DNA of 64,000 nt from Bacteroidia bacterium. GTDB lineage: Bacteria; Bacteroidota; Bacteroidia; J057; JADKCL01. Under the pieces are notes generated by a model, which was not told the DNA's origin, made no database searches, and saw nothing but the letters and a program-made list of their open reading frames with translations. Below are positions 9,167-16,368 of this stretch, in pieces (positions within the stretch are counted from its first letter, which is position 1; every line of letters begins with the position of its first letter). Location: NCBI GenBank assembly GCA_020635905.1, contig JACJYV010000009.1, forward strand, positions 372,001 to 436,000, written 5' to 3'. The translations under genes and the position numbers were made by a program.

Positions 9167-9301
9167 GGGGGCCTCTAAAAACAAAGAAGATCAAGGCGGA
9201 CGCAGTTGAGGAAAGCGCAGTTTGTTAATTGATAATTGTTCTTTGTCAATTGCCTATTGAACCAAGTCCAACGCAGAGATTCGAAGTTATTAGAGGTCCC
9301 C
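9167..9301. repeat. Interspersed repeat, copy 2
   Basis: Same element as at 3221-3342: CCTCTAAAAACAAAGAAGATC at the left, GATTCGAAGTTATTAGAGG at the right. The middle differs from copy 1 and has an AT-rich segment (TTAATTGATAATTG ... CAATTGCCTATTGAACCAAG) that copy 3 shares almost exactly. Confidence 0.75.
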
Positions 9302-9412
9302 TTTTGTGAAATGGGGATTTGCAAAGGTGAATCAGGTCGAATTTAGCCTGAAATGCCTTTATGACCACCACTTTTTTATTAACTTGCAACCCAATCAAAA
9401 GGAAAGTTAAAC

Positions 9413-10270
9413 ATGCGAAAAATTCATTTCCTGATTTCCCTGCTCCTTTTAATCACTTTTAATCTGATTGCTCAATCCAATCCTGCGACACAAATAATGA
9501 CTGCCACCACGCCTCCTGATGCAAATGTGAAGATCTCCACCAATTTTGGAGACATCTATATCAAATTATACGACGAAACTCCCCTCCACAAGGAGAATTT
9601 CCTCAAACTGGCAAAAAGCGGGTTCTATAACGGAACCACCTTCCACCGGGTGATCAACGGCTTCATGATTCAGGGAGGTGATCCCTATTCGGCCGATCCT
9701 GAAAAGAAAAACATGGCCGGCACGGGCGGTCCCGGCTATACCCTGGACGCCGAGATCCACGAAGGACTGTACCACAAAGTGGGAGCCCTGGCCGCAGCCC
9801 GTCAGGCCGATAATGTGAATCCCATGCGCAAATCCTCGGGTTCTCAATTTTACATTGTGACCGGCAAAAAGTGGACAGAAGGCGATCTCAATAATGTTGA
9901 AAGAACCCTCTCCCAAACCTCAGAGCAAACCCGTACCCGGGAATGGATGCAGGCCAATCCCTGGACCCAGCAATACGATTTTCGGGCACTGCAGCAATCC
10001 AATCCTGATTCGCTGCAAAAGGTGCTGCAACACATTGAAACGGAATACAGAAAAGAATATCCCGAACCAGTGACCTTCAAATATTCAGAGGAGGCCCGTC
10101 AGGGATATTATAATGAAGGTGGATACCCGCCTCTGGACATGCAGTACACCGTATTTGGCGAAGTGGTGCAGGGCATGGATGTGGTGTTTGCCATCTCCAA
10201 AACCCCCACTATGCCAGGCGACCGCCCCCGGGCCGACGTGGTCATCAATGTCGAAGTCCTCAAAGACTGA
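9413..10270 (+). CDS. Secreted cyclophilin-type peptidyl-prolyl isomerase
   Basis: 285 residues. A signal peptide (MRKIHFLISLLLLITFNLIAQ) precedes a cyclophilin domain that speeds cis-trans isomerisation of prolyl bonds during protein folding. Core motifs are intact: FHRVINGFMIQGGDP (with the catalytic Arg) and SSGSQFYIVTG. A charged helical insert of about 65 residues (from LNNVERTLSQTSE to RKEYPEP) splits the domain before the last strands (MQYTVFGEVVQGMDVV). No lipid-attachment Cys follows the signal, so it is probably soluble in the periplasm. A second cyclophilin follows. Confidence 0.93.
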   Translation: MRKIHFLISLLLLITFNLIAQSNPATQIMTATTPPDANVKISTNFGDIYIKLYDETPLHKENFLKLAKSGFYNGTTFHRVINGFMIQGGDPYSADPEKKNMAGTGGPGYTLDAEIHEGLYHKVGALAAARQADNVNPMRKSSGSQFYIVTGKKWTEGDLNNVERTLSQTSEQTRTREWMQANPWTQQYDFRALQQSNPDSLQKVLQHIETEYRKEYPEPVTFKYSEEARQGYYNEGGYPPLDMQYTVFGEVVQGMDVVFAISKTPTMPGDRPRADVVINVEVLKD

Positions 10271-10336
10271 CCTTGTCCGTAAAGGGTAAAACCCTTAAAT
10301 TTCGTCAGAAATTATAAAATAAATCCAAACCACAAT

Positions 10337-11044
10337 ATGAGATTAATCAGCAAAATTCTGCTTGGACTTTGTATTCTGCCCATGCTCTGGTCATGCCAGG
10401 GTGGGGGAGACCAACCCTCGGGTACCAGGGCCCTGATCCACACAGACTTCGGGGATATGACAGTCCTGCTTTACGACGATACCCCGCAGCACCGCGACAA
10501 CTTTGTCAAACTGGCCAAAGAAGGCTTTTTTGATGGCACTTTGTTTCACCGTGTGATCATGAACTTCATGATTCAGGGGGGCGATCCCAATTCCAAAGAT
10601 CCCGCTCAAAAGGGAATGTGGGGCCAAGGCGGACCGGGTTATACCATTCCAGCCGAATTCAATCCCAAACACCTCCACAAAAAAGGCGCCCTGGCTGCGG
10701 CACGTCAGGGTGATAATGTGAATCCCCAGCGCAAATCTTCGGGTTCACAATTTTACATTGTGCATGGTCAGCCCGTCAATCCCCAGACCCTGACTCAGAT
10801 GGAAGCCCAGGTCAAGCAAATGGTTGATCCTGCATTCACCTATTCTGAAGAAGCCCGCACGGAGTACCTTCGCAACGGCGGCACCCCTTTCCTGGACATG
10901 CAATACACTGTTTTTGGGGAGGTGATCAGCGGAATTGAGGTGGTTGATAAAATTGCCTCTGTGCCCACTGGTCCTGGTCCCAGCCCTGGCCAGGCCGATA
11001 TTCCCCTTGAAGACATCAAAATTACCGTCAAAATCCTCGATTAA
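10337..11044 (+). CDS. Lipoprotein cyclophilin-type peptidyl-prolyl isomerase
   Basis: 235 residues with a lipoprotein signal (LCILPMLWSC), so membrane anchored. The cyclophilin domain has FHRVIMNFMIQGGDP and SSGSQFYIVHG, with the catalytic Arg present. It lacks most of the long insert of the cyclophilin upstream. The two genes are adjacent paralogues, probably from tandem duplication followed by divergence in localisation. The lipoprotein gene at 11050 follows 5 bp later. Confidence 0.93.
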   Translation: MRLISKILLGLCILPMLWSCQGGGDQPSGTRALIHTDFGDMTVLLYDDTPQHRDNFVKLAKEGFFDGTLFHRVIMNFMIQGGDPNSKDPAQKGMWGQGGPGYTIPAEFNPKHLHKKGALAAARQGDNVNPQRKSSGSQFYIVHGQPVNPQTLTQMEAQVKQMVDPAFTYSEEARTEYLRNGGTPFLDMQYTVFGEVISGIEVVDKIASVPTGPGPSPGQADIPLEDIKITVKILD

Positions 11045-11049
11045 TACCT

Positions 11050-11448
11050 ATGAAAAAATTATTTCTCCTGGGCCTGCTGGCCCTGTTTTTCTCCTGCAAA
11101 GGGGGAAAAACGACTTCCTCCAAGCAAATTCCTGCTGACGCTTTTGGCGCCTGGATGCATTCACATGAGGAAGACAAGGATAATGTGCAGGTTTTTCGCA
11201 ACATGGATTATGAATATCCCCCCAGCCGCGGCCGCGAAGGCTTTGAGCTGAAGGAAGATGGCCAGTTTATCCATACCCGCATTGGAGCTACTGACCGCCC
11301 CACTCCCGTCGAAGGCAAATGGGAAGCCAAAGGCAAAAATGAAATCCAGGTTTCCTTTCCTGGCACTGAATATCCCTCATTCACCGTCAAAATCCTTTCT
11401 GCCACCAAAGACAAAATGGAAATTGATGGGGATGCACGCAAAAATTGA
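11050..11448 (+). CDS. Small lipoprotein, function unknown
   Basis: 132 residues with a lipobox (LLGLLALFFSCKGG). The mature part is a compact beta-rich domain with pattern 'GRGFELKEDGQFIHTRIG...VEGKWEAKGKNEIQVSF', reminiscent of lipocalin-like or META-like small domains that Bacteroidota lipoproteins often carry. It is 5 bp after the cyclophilin lipoprotein and probably cotranscribed. Confidence 0.65.
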   Translation: MKKLFLLGLLALFFSCKGGKTTSSKQIPADAFGAWMHSHEEDKDNVQVFRNMDYEYPPSRGREGFELKEDGQFIHTRIGATDRPTPVEGKWEAKGKNEIQVSFPGTEYPSFTVKILSATKDKMEIDGDARKN

Positions 11449-11476
11449 GAAGCCAAAGGCTTCTCAATTTTTGCCT

Positions 11477-11560
11477 GGCTTCAAGCTACAGGCTGCCAGC
11501 TTCAAGCTTTAAACCAAGGCTTACAGCCTGCCAAGGTGCCCGAAGCTCGCAGCTTGAAGC
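11477..11560. repeat. Short GCTTCAAGC / GCTTGAAGC intergenic repeats
   Basis: Several copies of GGCTTCAAGCT-like words in both orientations occur just left of the insertion element; a related word occurs at 606-629. They look like small degenerate palindromic intergenic repeats. No function is claimed. Confidence 0.4.
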
Positions 11561-11562
11561 TA

Positions 11563-11587
11563 GTGTCTTGTCAATTTTAAAATGACG
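11563..11587 (+). repeat. Left terminal inverted repeat of the IS630 element
   Basis: 25 bp beginning GTGTCTTGTCAATTTT. It matches the inverted right end at 21 of 25 positions. Confidence 0.88.
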
Positions 11588-11598
11588 TAAATTGTGCC

Positions 11599-11606
11599 TA
11601 TCTTTG
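11599..11606 (+). promoter_or_regulatory. -7 promoter element TATCTTTG (transposase)
   Basis: An exact TAnnTTTG match 12 bp before the first transposase frame. The short distance would give a nearly leaderless transcript. Confidence 0.45.
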
Positions 11607-11617
11607 CAAAAAAAGAT

Positions 11618-12082
11618 ATGCCAAACATTTACGTTGTAACCTTGACCTCCCCTGAACGGGAAGAATTGATGTCCATCATCCACAAAGGGAAACATAGTGC
11701 CAAAACTTATCGCAGTGCCTATGTTTTGCTGAATACTGATGAGGGCGAGTATCAGGTTGAAAAGCTTACCAATGAGGCGATTGCGAAAGTTTTGAAGATC
11801 GGGATGCGGACAATTGACCGGATTAAAAAGCAATTCGTTGAAGAAGGTCTCGAAGCCTGTTTAAGTCGCAGAAAGTCCTCGCGTGAATACCATAGTAAGA
11901 TTGACGGGGATTTGGAGGCTCATTTGATCGCGTTGAGTTGTGGTGATCCCCCTGAGGGATTTTCCAAATGGTCCTTGCGAATGTTGGCGGATAAGGCCGT
12001 AGAATTGAATTACGTGGATAAAATTTCCCATGAAACGGTTCGTCAACTTTTAAAAAAACGAATTAAAACCCTGGAAAGTTGA
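11618..12082 (+). CDS. IS630 transposase, N-terminal frame (helix-turn-helix)
   Basis: 154 residues with winged helix-turn-helix segments (TNEAIAKVLKIGMRTIDRIKKQF and SLRMLADKAVELNYVDKISHETVRQLL), which bind the terminal repeats. The frame breaks at a run of seven A (12052-12058); the DDE part continues in a different frame. Moving the ribosome +1 (or -2), or transcript slippage on the A run, would join LLK(K) to NELKPWKVEGW, the expected family sequence. A -1 shift would hit a stop at once. Confidence 0.88.
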   Translation: MPNIYVVTLTSPEREELMSIIHKGKHSAKTYRSAYVLLNTDEGEYQVEKLTNEAIAKVLKIGMRTIDRIKKQFVEEGLEACLSRRKSSREYHSKIDGDLEAHLIALSCGDPPEGFSKWSLRMLADKAVELNYVDKISHETVRQLLKKRIKTLES

Positions 12083-12119
12083 GGGCTGGGTCATCCCGCC
12101 AAAGCAAAATTCGGAATTC

Positions 12120-12755
12120 GTGGCTAACATGGAAATGGTCCTGGATGTCTACAAACGCCCCTTTTCGGCAAAAAACCCGGTGGTTTGCATGGATGAATCA
12201 CCCAAGCAACTCATTTCTGAAACCAGAGTTACTGTCCCAATGAAGAAGGGCGCTCCCAAAAGAATAGATTATGAGTATAAGCGATGTGGCACCTGCAATA
12301 TCTTTATGTCGAACGAGCCTTTGGCAGGAAAGAGGAGGGTGAAAGTAACTGAGCGGAAAACCAAAAAAGATTGGGCAGAATTTGTGAGGGAAATTGCGGA
12401 CAATGACTATCCTGAAGCTGAAAAGATCACATTGGTAATGGACAATCTCAATACCCACCATCCAAGTTCATTGTATGAGGCTTTTGCCCCGGAAGAAGCC
12501 AAACGGGTTTGGGACAGGTTTGAATTTGTTTATACACCCAAACATGGAAGCTGGCTAAACATGGCAGAAATTGAGCTGAACGTCCTTAATGGTCAATGTC
12601 TGAACAGAAGGATCGATAATCTTCAGGAAATTATCAGGGAGGTAAAAGCCTGGCAAGATGCCCGAAACCAGAAGGACTGCAAAATAAACTGGCGCTTCAC
12701 AACAAAGGATGCCCGAATCAAACTCAAACGGCTTTATCCGTCAATTGAAGATTGA
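12120..12755 (+). CDS. IS630 transposase, C-terminal frame (DDE catalytic domain)
   Basis: 211 residues from a GTG, but the frame is open from 12057 and reads NELKPWKVEGW before it, so the real product is probably a fusion with the frame at 11618. The catalytic triad is present: Asp in VVCMDESPKQL, Asp in TLVMDNLNTHHP and Glu in NMAEIELNVL. It cuts and joins DNA during transposition. All catalytic residues are kept, so the element may be active if the frameshift works. Confidence 0.88.
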   Translation: MANMEMVLDVYKRPFSAKNPVVCMDESPKQLISETRVTVPMKKGAPKRIDYEYKRCGTCNIFMSNEPLAGKRRVKVTERKTKKDWAEFVREIADNDYPEAEKITLVMDNLNTHHPSSLYEAFAPEEAKRVWDRFEFVYTPKHGSWLNMAEIELNVLNGQCLNRRIDNLQEIIREVKAWQDARNQKDCKINWRFTTKDARIKLKRLYPSIED

Positions 12756-12763
12756 CGAGACAC
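12739..12763 (-). repeat. Right terminal inverted repeat of the IS630 element
   Basis: 25 bp that on the minus strand begins GTGTCTCGTCAATCTT. The adjacent TA completes the stop codon of the next gene. Confidence 0.88.
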
Positions 12764-13992
12764 TAGAAGCCTTTAATGACTTTTTCCTTCTTGGATACGC
12801 CGTTGCAAATGGTTTGCAGCAGGTAGATTCCCGGGCTCAGATTCGACGTATTCACTTCAAATTCATTCAGACCTGCCTCCATGGGGCGGGTTTCTGCATG
12901 AAGCACCTTGCCCTGCAGATCGGTCAGCCGAATCTGGGCTTGTCCGGCTTCCCGGGTCATCAGTTGGGTATGCAGGCTGGATTGGAAGGGGTTGGGATAG
13001 GTAGCCAACTGCATTGAATTTTGTTCAGGCGAGGCTTCCTCAATGTTGGAGTAATGGGTTTTGCCGTTTTCATCCGTGGCCATCAGACGGTAGAAAGCAG
13101 ATTTTCCCTGCAAATCGGGATTGTCGTTATAGTAACCCTGATGTTGAGGATGGTGGTAAGAGCGAACGGATTCAAAATTAATTCCATCCGTGGAACGCTG
13201 TAGCTCGAGGTAGGCAGCCTCCAGATTTTCAGGAATAAACCAGCTCAGCAGCATTTCCTGTCCATTTGGACGGGCTTTGAGCACCATTTGTTCCCCGTCC
13301 AGAGCTGCACCCCCGTAGTGGATGGTGCCGTTGAATTTGCGCACGGTAAAGGTCAGGCCAAAGGGATAAGATTTTCCCACCCCTTCAAACGCCGTTATAT
13401 TTGCATCCCCGGCCAGGAAATTTCCCACCGCCGCACCGTCTGTGTAGGAAGTGCCGCCGCCAAAATCATTGGTGATGTAAAATGCGGCCCGTTGTCCGGC
13501 GGGAATGGTGACGTTGAAGGTAATAGGAATGGCCGTAGGCAGATTATTCCCGGCCGAAGTAAGAGCAGTCGTACTTCCCAGCAGGGTCCAGGCGCCGGCA
13601 TTATTTTCCGTACCCACAAAAGTGCCCGGATGGTAATAAATCTCATAATTGGCCGTGGTGCCTGAATAAAGATTCGCATCAAAGCAATGAATGGTCACAG
13701 AATTGGTGGCAAAAATATCAAACATGCAGCCCCGCTGACCATTATTGGTGTTGTAGGGGCACACGAGATTACTGGGAGTCCCGCAAGCCGTGGTTTTGTC
13801 TGAGGAGGATTGAAGGTTTTGCTCGGGGAAAGCTCCCACCAGTCCGCCAATGGCGCCTGTTTCTTTCAGTTCTGTGCAATCGTCCCGTGAAATATCGCCG
13901 CAGGGCGAGGAAGGACGGGTTTGAGCAGTGGTCAGTTGGAAGGCCAGACAGAGGGTCAGGGTTAGTTGGATAATTGGGTAAATCTTTTTCAT
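12763..13992 (-). CDS. Secreted protein with T9SS sorting domain
   Basis: 409 residues from the ATG at 13992, chosen because it begins a signal peptide (MKKIYPIIQLTLTLCLAFQLTTAQ); the longer open frame upstream runs into a repeat element. The mature region has a beta-rich domain with disulfide-capable Cys residues (PCGDISRDDC, ACGTPSNLVCPYNTNNGQRGC). It is followed by a fibronectin-like segment (LKARPNGQEMLLSWFIPENLEAAYLELQRS...) and a T9SS sorting domain (TYPNPFQSSLHT ... GIYLLQTI...KKEKVIKGF). It is probably surface exposed. The IS630 element is inserted exactly at its stop codon and re-creates it. Confidence 0.82.
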   Translation of the reverse strand: MKKIYPIIQLTLTLCLAFQLTTAQTRPSSPCGDISRDDCTELKETGAIGGLVGAFPEQNLQSSSDKTTACGTPSNLVCPYNTNNGQRGCMFDIFATNSVTIHCFDANLYSGTTANYEIYYHPGTFVGTENNAGAWTLLGSTTALTSAGNNLPTAIPITFNVTIPAGQRAAFYITNDFGGGTSYTDGAAVGNFLAGDANITAFEGVGKSYPFGLTFTVRKFNGTIHYGGAALDGEQMVLKARPNGQEMLLSWFIPENLEAAYLELQRSTDGINFESVRSYHHPQHQGYYNDNPDLQGKSAFYRLMATDENGKTHYSNIEEASPEQNSMQLATYPNPFQSSLHTQLMTREAGQAQIRLTDLQGKVLHAETRPMEAGLNEFEVNTSNLSPGIYLLQTICNGVSKKEKVIKGF

Positions 13993-14089
13993 GACGATTG
14001 ACTTTAAAACTATCAAAGTATGGTCTTTGTCATTGAATACCCTGGTTTCCTCTTTCGTTACCCCCCTGAACGAAATTTTTTTTGCATAA

Positions 14090-14176
14090 GGGGACCTTGT
14101 TAATTGATAATTGTTATTTGCCAATTGCCTATTGAACCAAGTTCAACGCAGAGATTCGAAGTTTTTAGAGGCTCCC
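14090..14176. repeat. Interspersed repeat, copy 3 (left arm deleted)
   Basis: It begins GGGGACCT and jumps to TGTTAATTGATAATTG, then matches copy 2 through CAACGCAGAGATTCGAAG to GTTTTTAGAGGCTCCC. About 50 bp of the left arm present in copies 1 and 2 is missing. Confidence 0.7.
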
Positions 14177-14185
14177 ATAAAAAAA

Positions 14186-14213
14186 CGCTACCCCCTGAAA
14201 ACAGAGCGTAGCG
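14186..14213 (-). terminator. Terminator of the Omp28-like gene
   Basis: On the minus strand, CGCTAC (14213-14208) pairs with GTAGCG (14191-14186) and is followed by seven T. It lies 30 bp after the stop of the gene at 14243. Confidence 0.75.
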
Positions 14214-14242
14214 CCTTTTGAATGGGTTTAAGTACCCTGATC

Positions 14243-15334
14243 TTATTTGGAAACCAGCACTTTTTTGGTCATGCTTTGGTCACCTGCCGTGATTTTTACC
14301 AGGTAAACGCCGTTGGGAACCTGAGCATCCCAGATGATGGTGTGGGCGCCAGAGTTCATGTAACCTTCAGCCAGGGTGTTGATGTGCTGGCCCAGGGCAT
14401 TGAGCACTTCAACTTTGATGTTCTGGTCTTTTTCCAGAGAGAAAGCCACTTTGGTGGTATTATTCACCGGGTTGGGATACACACTGATAAATTTGGCCTG
14501 TGAGCCAATTCCTTCCTCAATTCCGGTCGCAGTGATCAGGTCCATGGACTCAGAATTGAGGATTTTGCGGTCAGCCGTGGTGTTGCCGTTGTACATCGCG
14601 GTAACTCCCACCAGGAAAATTTCATTTTCATCCCAGCCAGCATCGAGGGTGGTGGTAAAAGTTTCGTAATAAACTCCCCCGAAATTCACGCTGGAGGGAA
14701 TAGTTCCTGCATTACCCCAGGCACCACCCAGCATGGCCCGCAAAACCTGCTGATGCACGAAACCCACAATGGGGTTGCCCGCGCCATTCAGGGGGTGACC
14801 TGCAGTGGTGTTGTCATAATTGGCCTGGTTGTAAGTAGAGCCTCCCGTAACATTGTCTTCAGCGATGAAGAGGTTGAAACGGATGTCGCCAGCTACCGGA
14901 CCAGTGAAATTGGCTTTCAGTCTTACCGTCAGTTGGCGGGTAGCTGAGTTATAATCGAGGGAGTCGAATGAGATCGTCACAGAAGCAGCGCCCTGCAATT
15001 TGTTGCCTACCGCAGTTTTCCACTGGGTACGGCCGATGGCGTCTCCATCGCGGTTAACCACTCCAGAAGGATAGCTGCTGGTATAAAAGCCAGCCACGGT
15101 GCCGCCGTCAGGAATCAGCATGGGTTCGCTGGAACTGCCGGCATGGATGGAAATCACATTGGCGCCGGGATAGGTGTTGCGCACATCTTCAGCCCGCAGG
15201 GCGCCATCAGCGCACCAGCCACACCAGGTTCCTGTGAATTCTTCCAGCAAGGGAACAGAGATGGAAAACTGGGCATTTGCATACTGAATTCCACCTATGG
15301 CAAGGATAAATAATAAGGTGTATAGTTTTTTCAT
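14243..15334 (-). CDS. Omp28-related thioredoxin-like protein with T9SS tail
   Basis: 363 residues from the ATG at 15334, which begins a signal peptide (MKKLYTLLFILAIGGIQYANAQ). The mature N-terminus carries EEFTGTWCGWCADG, the CxxC motif of Omp28-related and thioredoxin-fold proteins, then a 'VISIHAGSSSEPM' segment. The C-terminus is a T9SS sorting domain (VYPNPVNNTTKVAF ... NGVYLVKITAGDQSMTKKVLV). It is probably a surface-exported redox-fold protein; the CGWC pair could be a reactive disulfide. A clear terminator follows. Confidence 0.85.
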   Translation of the reverse strand: MKKLYTLLFILAIGGIQYANAQFSISVPLLEEFTGTWCGWCADGALRAEDVRNTYPGANVISIHAGSSSEPMLIPDGGTVAGFYTSSYPSGVVNRDGDAIGRTQWKTAVGNKLQGAASVTISFDSLDYNSATRQLTVRLKANFTGPVAGDIRFNLFIAEDNVTGGSTYNQANYDNTTAGHPLNGAGNPIVGFVHQQVLRAMLGGAWGNAGTIPSSVNFGGVYYETFTTTLDAGWDENEIFLVGVTAMYNGNTTADRKILNSESMDLITATGIEEGIGSQAKFISVYPNPVNNTTKVAFSLEKDQNIKVEVLNALGQHINTLAEGYMNSGAHTIIWDAQVPNGVYLVKITAGDQSMTKKVLVSK

Positions 15335-15545
15335 AAGAAGGAAGTTAATCTCAACATTCAAATTTTGTCTAATTTACGAAAAATTTAATTCGGGAGGATA
15401 TTTTAACACACCTGCGCGGGCAGACGACATTTTTGGGGTGTAGGGGAGCCCCCTCATGAATTGGCTGTAATTTTTCTGTTTACAATAGACATCTGACTAT
15501 CTGCAGAATTTAAACCAACCAGGATGGAATTTCTTCAGCCGCTGC

Positions 15546-15842
15546 TTATCCATTTTTCCACTTATTAGGGTCAAGTGAAGTATGAAGAACTGCCCGGATA
15601 GTGATTAAACCTTTAACCTCCTCAACTGTAAAATGGATCATAAAGGGGAATTTCTGGAGGGGAAGACAGCGCACATCATCATAACGGACGTGAAAGAGTG
15701 GATTTTTGCTTAGGGCAAGAAGGTGTTTATGAATAACAGCTTCAAAACGAAATCCCAATCCAGGTGATTGCTCCTCATAATAATCTATCCCCCTTTGAAT
15801 ATCCCCAATAGCCCTGGGATCAATTTTTAAGGAATAAATCAT
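15546..15842 (-). CDS. RelE/ParE-family toxin
   Basis: 98 residues, with the family order of strands and helices: YSLKIDPRAIGDIQRGIDYYEEQSPGLGFRFE, then LSKNPLFHVRYDDVRCLPLQKFPFMIHFTVEE, and a C-terminal strand ITIRAVLHTSLDPNKW. RelE-type members cut mRNA on the ribosome and ParE-type members poison gyrase; the sequence does not say which this is. The upstream gene on the same strand ends 2 bp before its start and is the likely antitoxin. Confidence 0.85.
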   Translation of the reverse strand: MIYSLKIDPRAIGDIQRGIDYYEEQSPGLGFRFEAVIHKHLLALSKNPLFHVRYDDVRCLPLQKFPFMIHFTVEEVKGLITIRAVLHTSLDPNKWKNG

Positions 15843-15844
15843 TC

Positions 15845-16054
15845 TCAGCCCTTGCCTTTAAACTTAAATTGCTTTCGGGCTTCCTCCCAGGAAATCAATT
15901 CTCCAGCCTTGGAAGTTTGAATCCTCTCCCTGACCAGAGATTTATGTTCCTCAGGTATTTCATCCTCCACAAGTGCCTCAAAGCCCAATTGGGAGATCAA
16001 CTCCATGAAAAATCCGAATTTATGGTCAGGAATTTTTAAAGTTATTTCTTTCAT
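15845..16054 (-). CDS. Putative antitoxin of the ParE-type pair
   Basis: 69 residues from the ATG at 16054, preferred because it starts the conserved-looking MKEITLKIPDHKFGFFMELISQLGFE. The C-terminal half is charged (ERIQTSKAGELISWEEARKQFKFKGKG), as in antitoxins whose tails wrap around the toxin. Its stop is 2 bp before the toxin start, the usual antitoxin-first order. Such antitoxins commonly repress their own operon with the toxin as corepressor. Confidence 0.72.
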   Translation of the reverse strand: MKEITLKIPDHKFGFFMELISQLGFEALVEDEIPEEHKSLVRERIQTSKAGELISWEEARKQFKFKGKG

Positions 16055-16219
16055 ACAGAATCTCCTTGCTCTGATATGGGATAATATTTCTCTAATCAAA
16101 ATACGAACTCACCCCTGAAAAGATTTTATCAATCCGTGGATTACTCAAAGATACAATAATCAGGTTTGGGAATCAATCACTCCCAAGGGGCCCACCCTTT
16201 GCATCCGCCTAATTGTACA

Positions 16220-16237
16220 GACAGGGCATGCCTTGTC
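16220..16237. repeat. REP-like palindrome
   Basis: GACAGGGCA / TGCCTTGTC, 8 of 9 positions paired with no loop. It resembles the GACAGGGCATGCCCTGTC palindromes found in intergenic regions of many bacteria. It lies just before the heptamer repeat. Confidence 0.5.
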
Positions 16238-16242
16238 TCCTG

Positions 16243-16280
16243 ACTCACAACTCACAACTCACAACTCACAACTCACAACT
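16243..16280. repeat. Heptamer tandem repeat ACTCACA x 5.4
   Basis: Five perfect copies of ACTCACA plus ACT, about 90 bp upstream of the BatA-domain gene. It could vary in length by slippage. Confidence 0.85.
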
Positions 16281-16368
16281 AAATCCAAAGAAATAAATTC
16301 CCAAAAAAACAGTTATCTACACCGAACAAGTTCAGGTTAACCTTTTTTTAATTAATTTCACGCCCGAA

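Larger units (their letters stand above)
11563..12763 (+). mobile_element. IS630-type insertion sequence, 1201 bp
   Basis: The element is bounded by imperfect 25-bp terminal inverted repeats (11563-11587 and 12739-12763, 21 of 25 matching, beginning GTGTCTTGTCAAT / GTGTCTCGTCAAT). It is flanked on both sides by TA (11561-11562 and 12764-12765), the target duplication expected of IS630/Tc1-mariner elements. It carries two frames that together make one DDE transposase. It sits between a lipoprotein gene and the end of a converging T9SS protein gene and interrupts neither. Confidence 0.92.
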
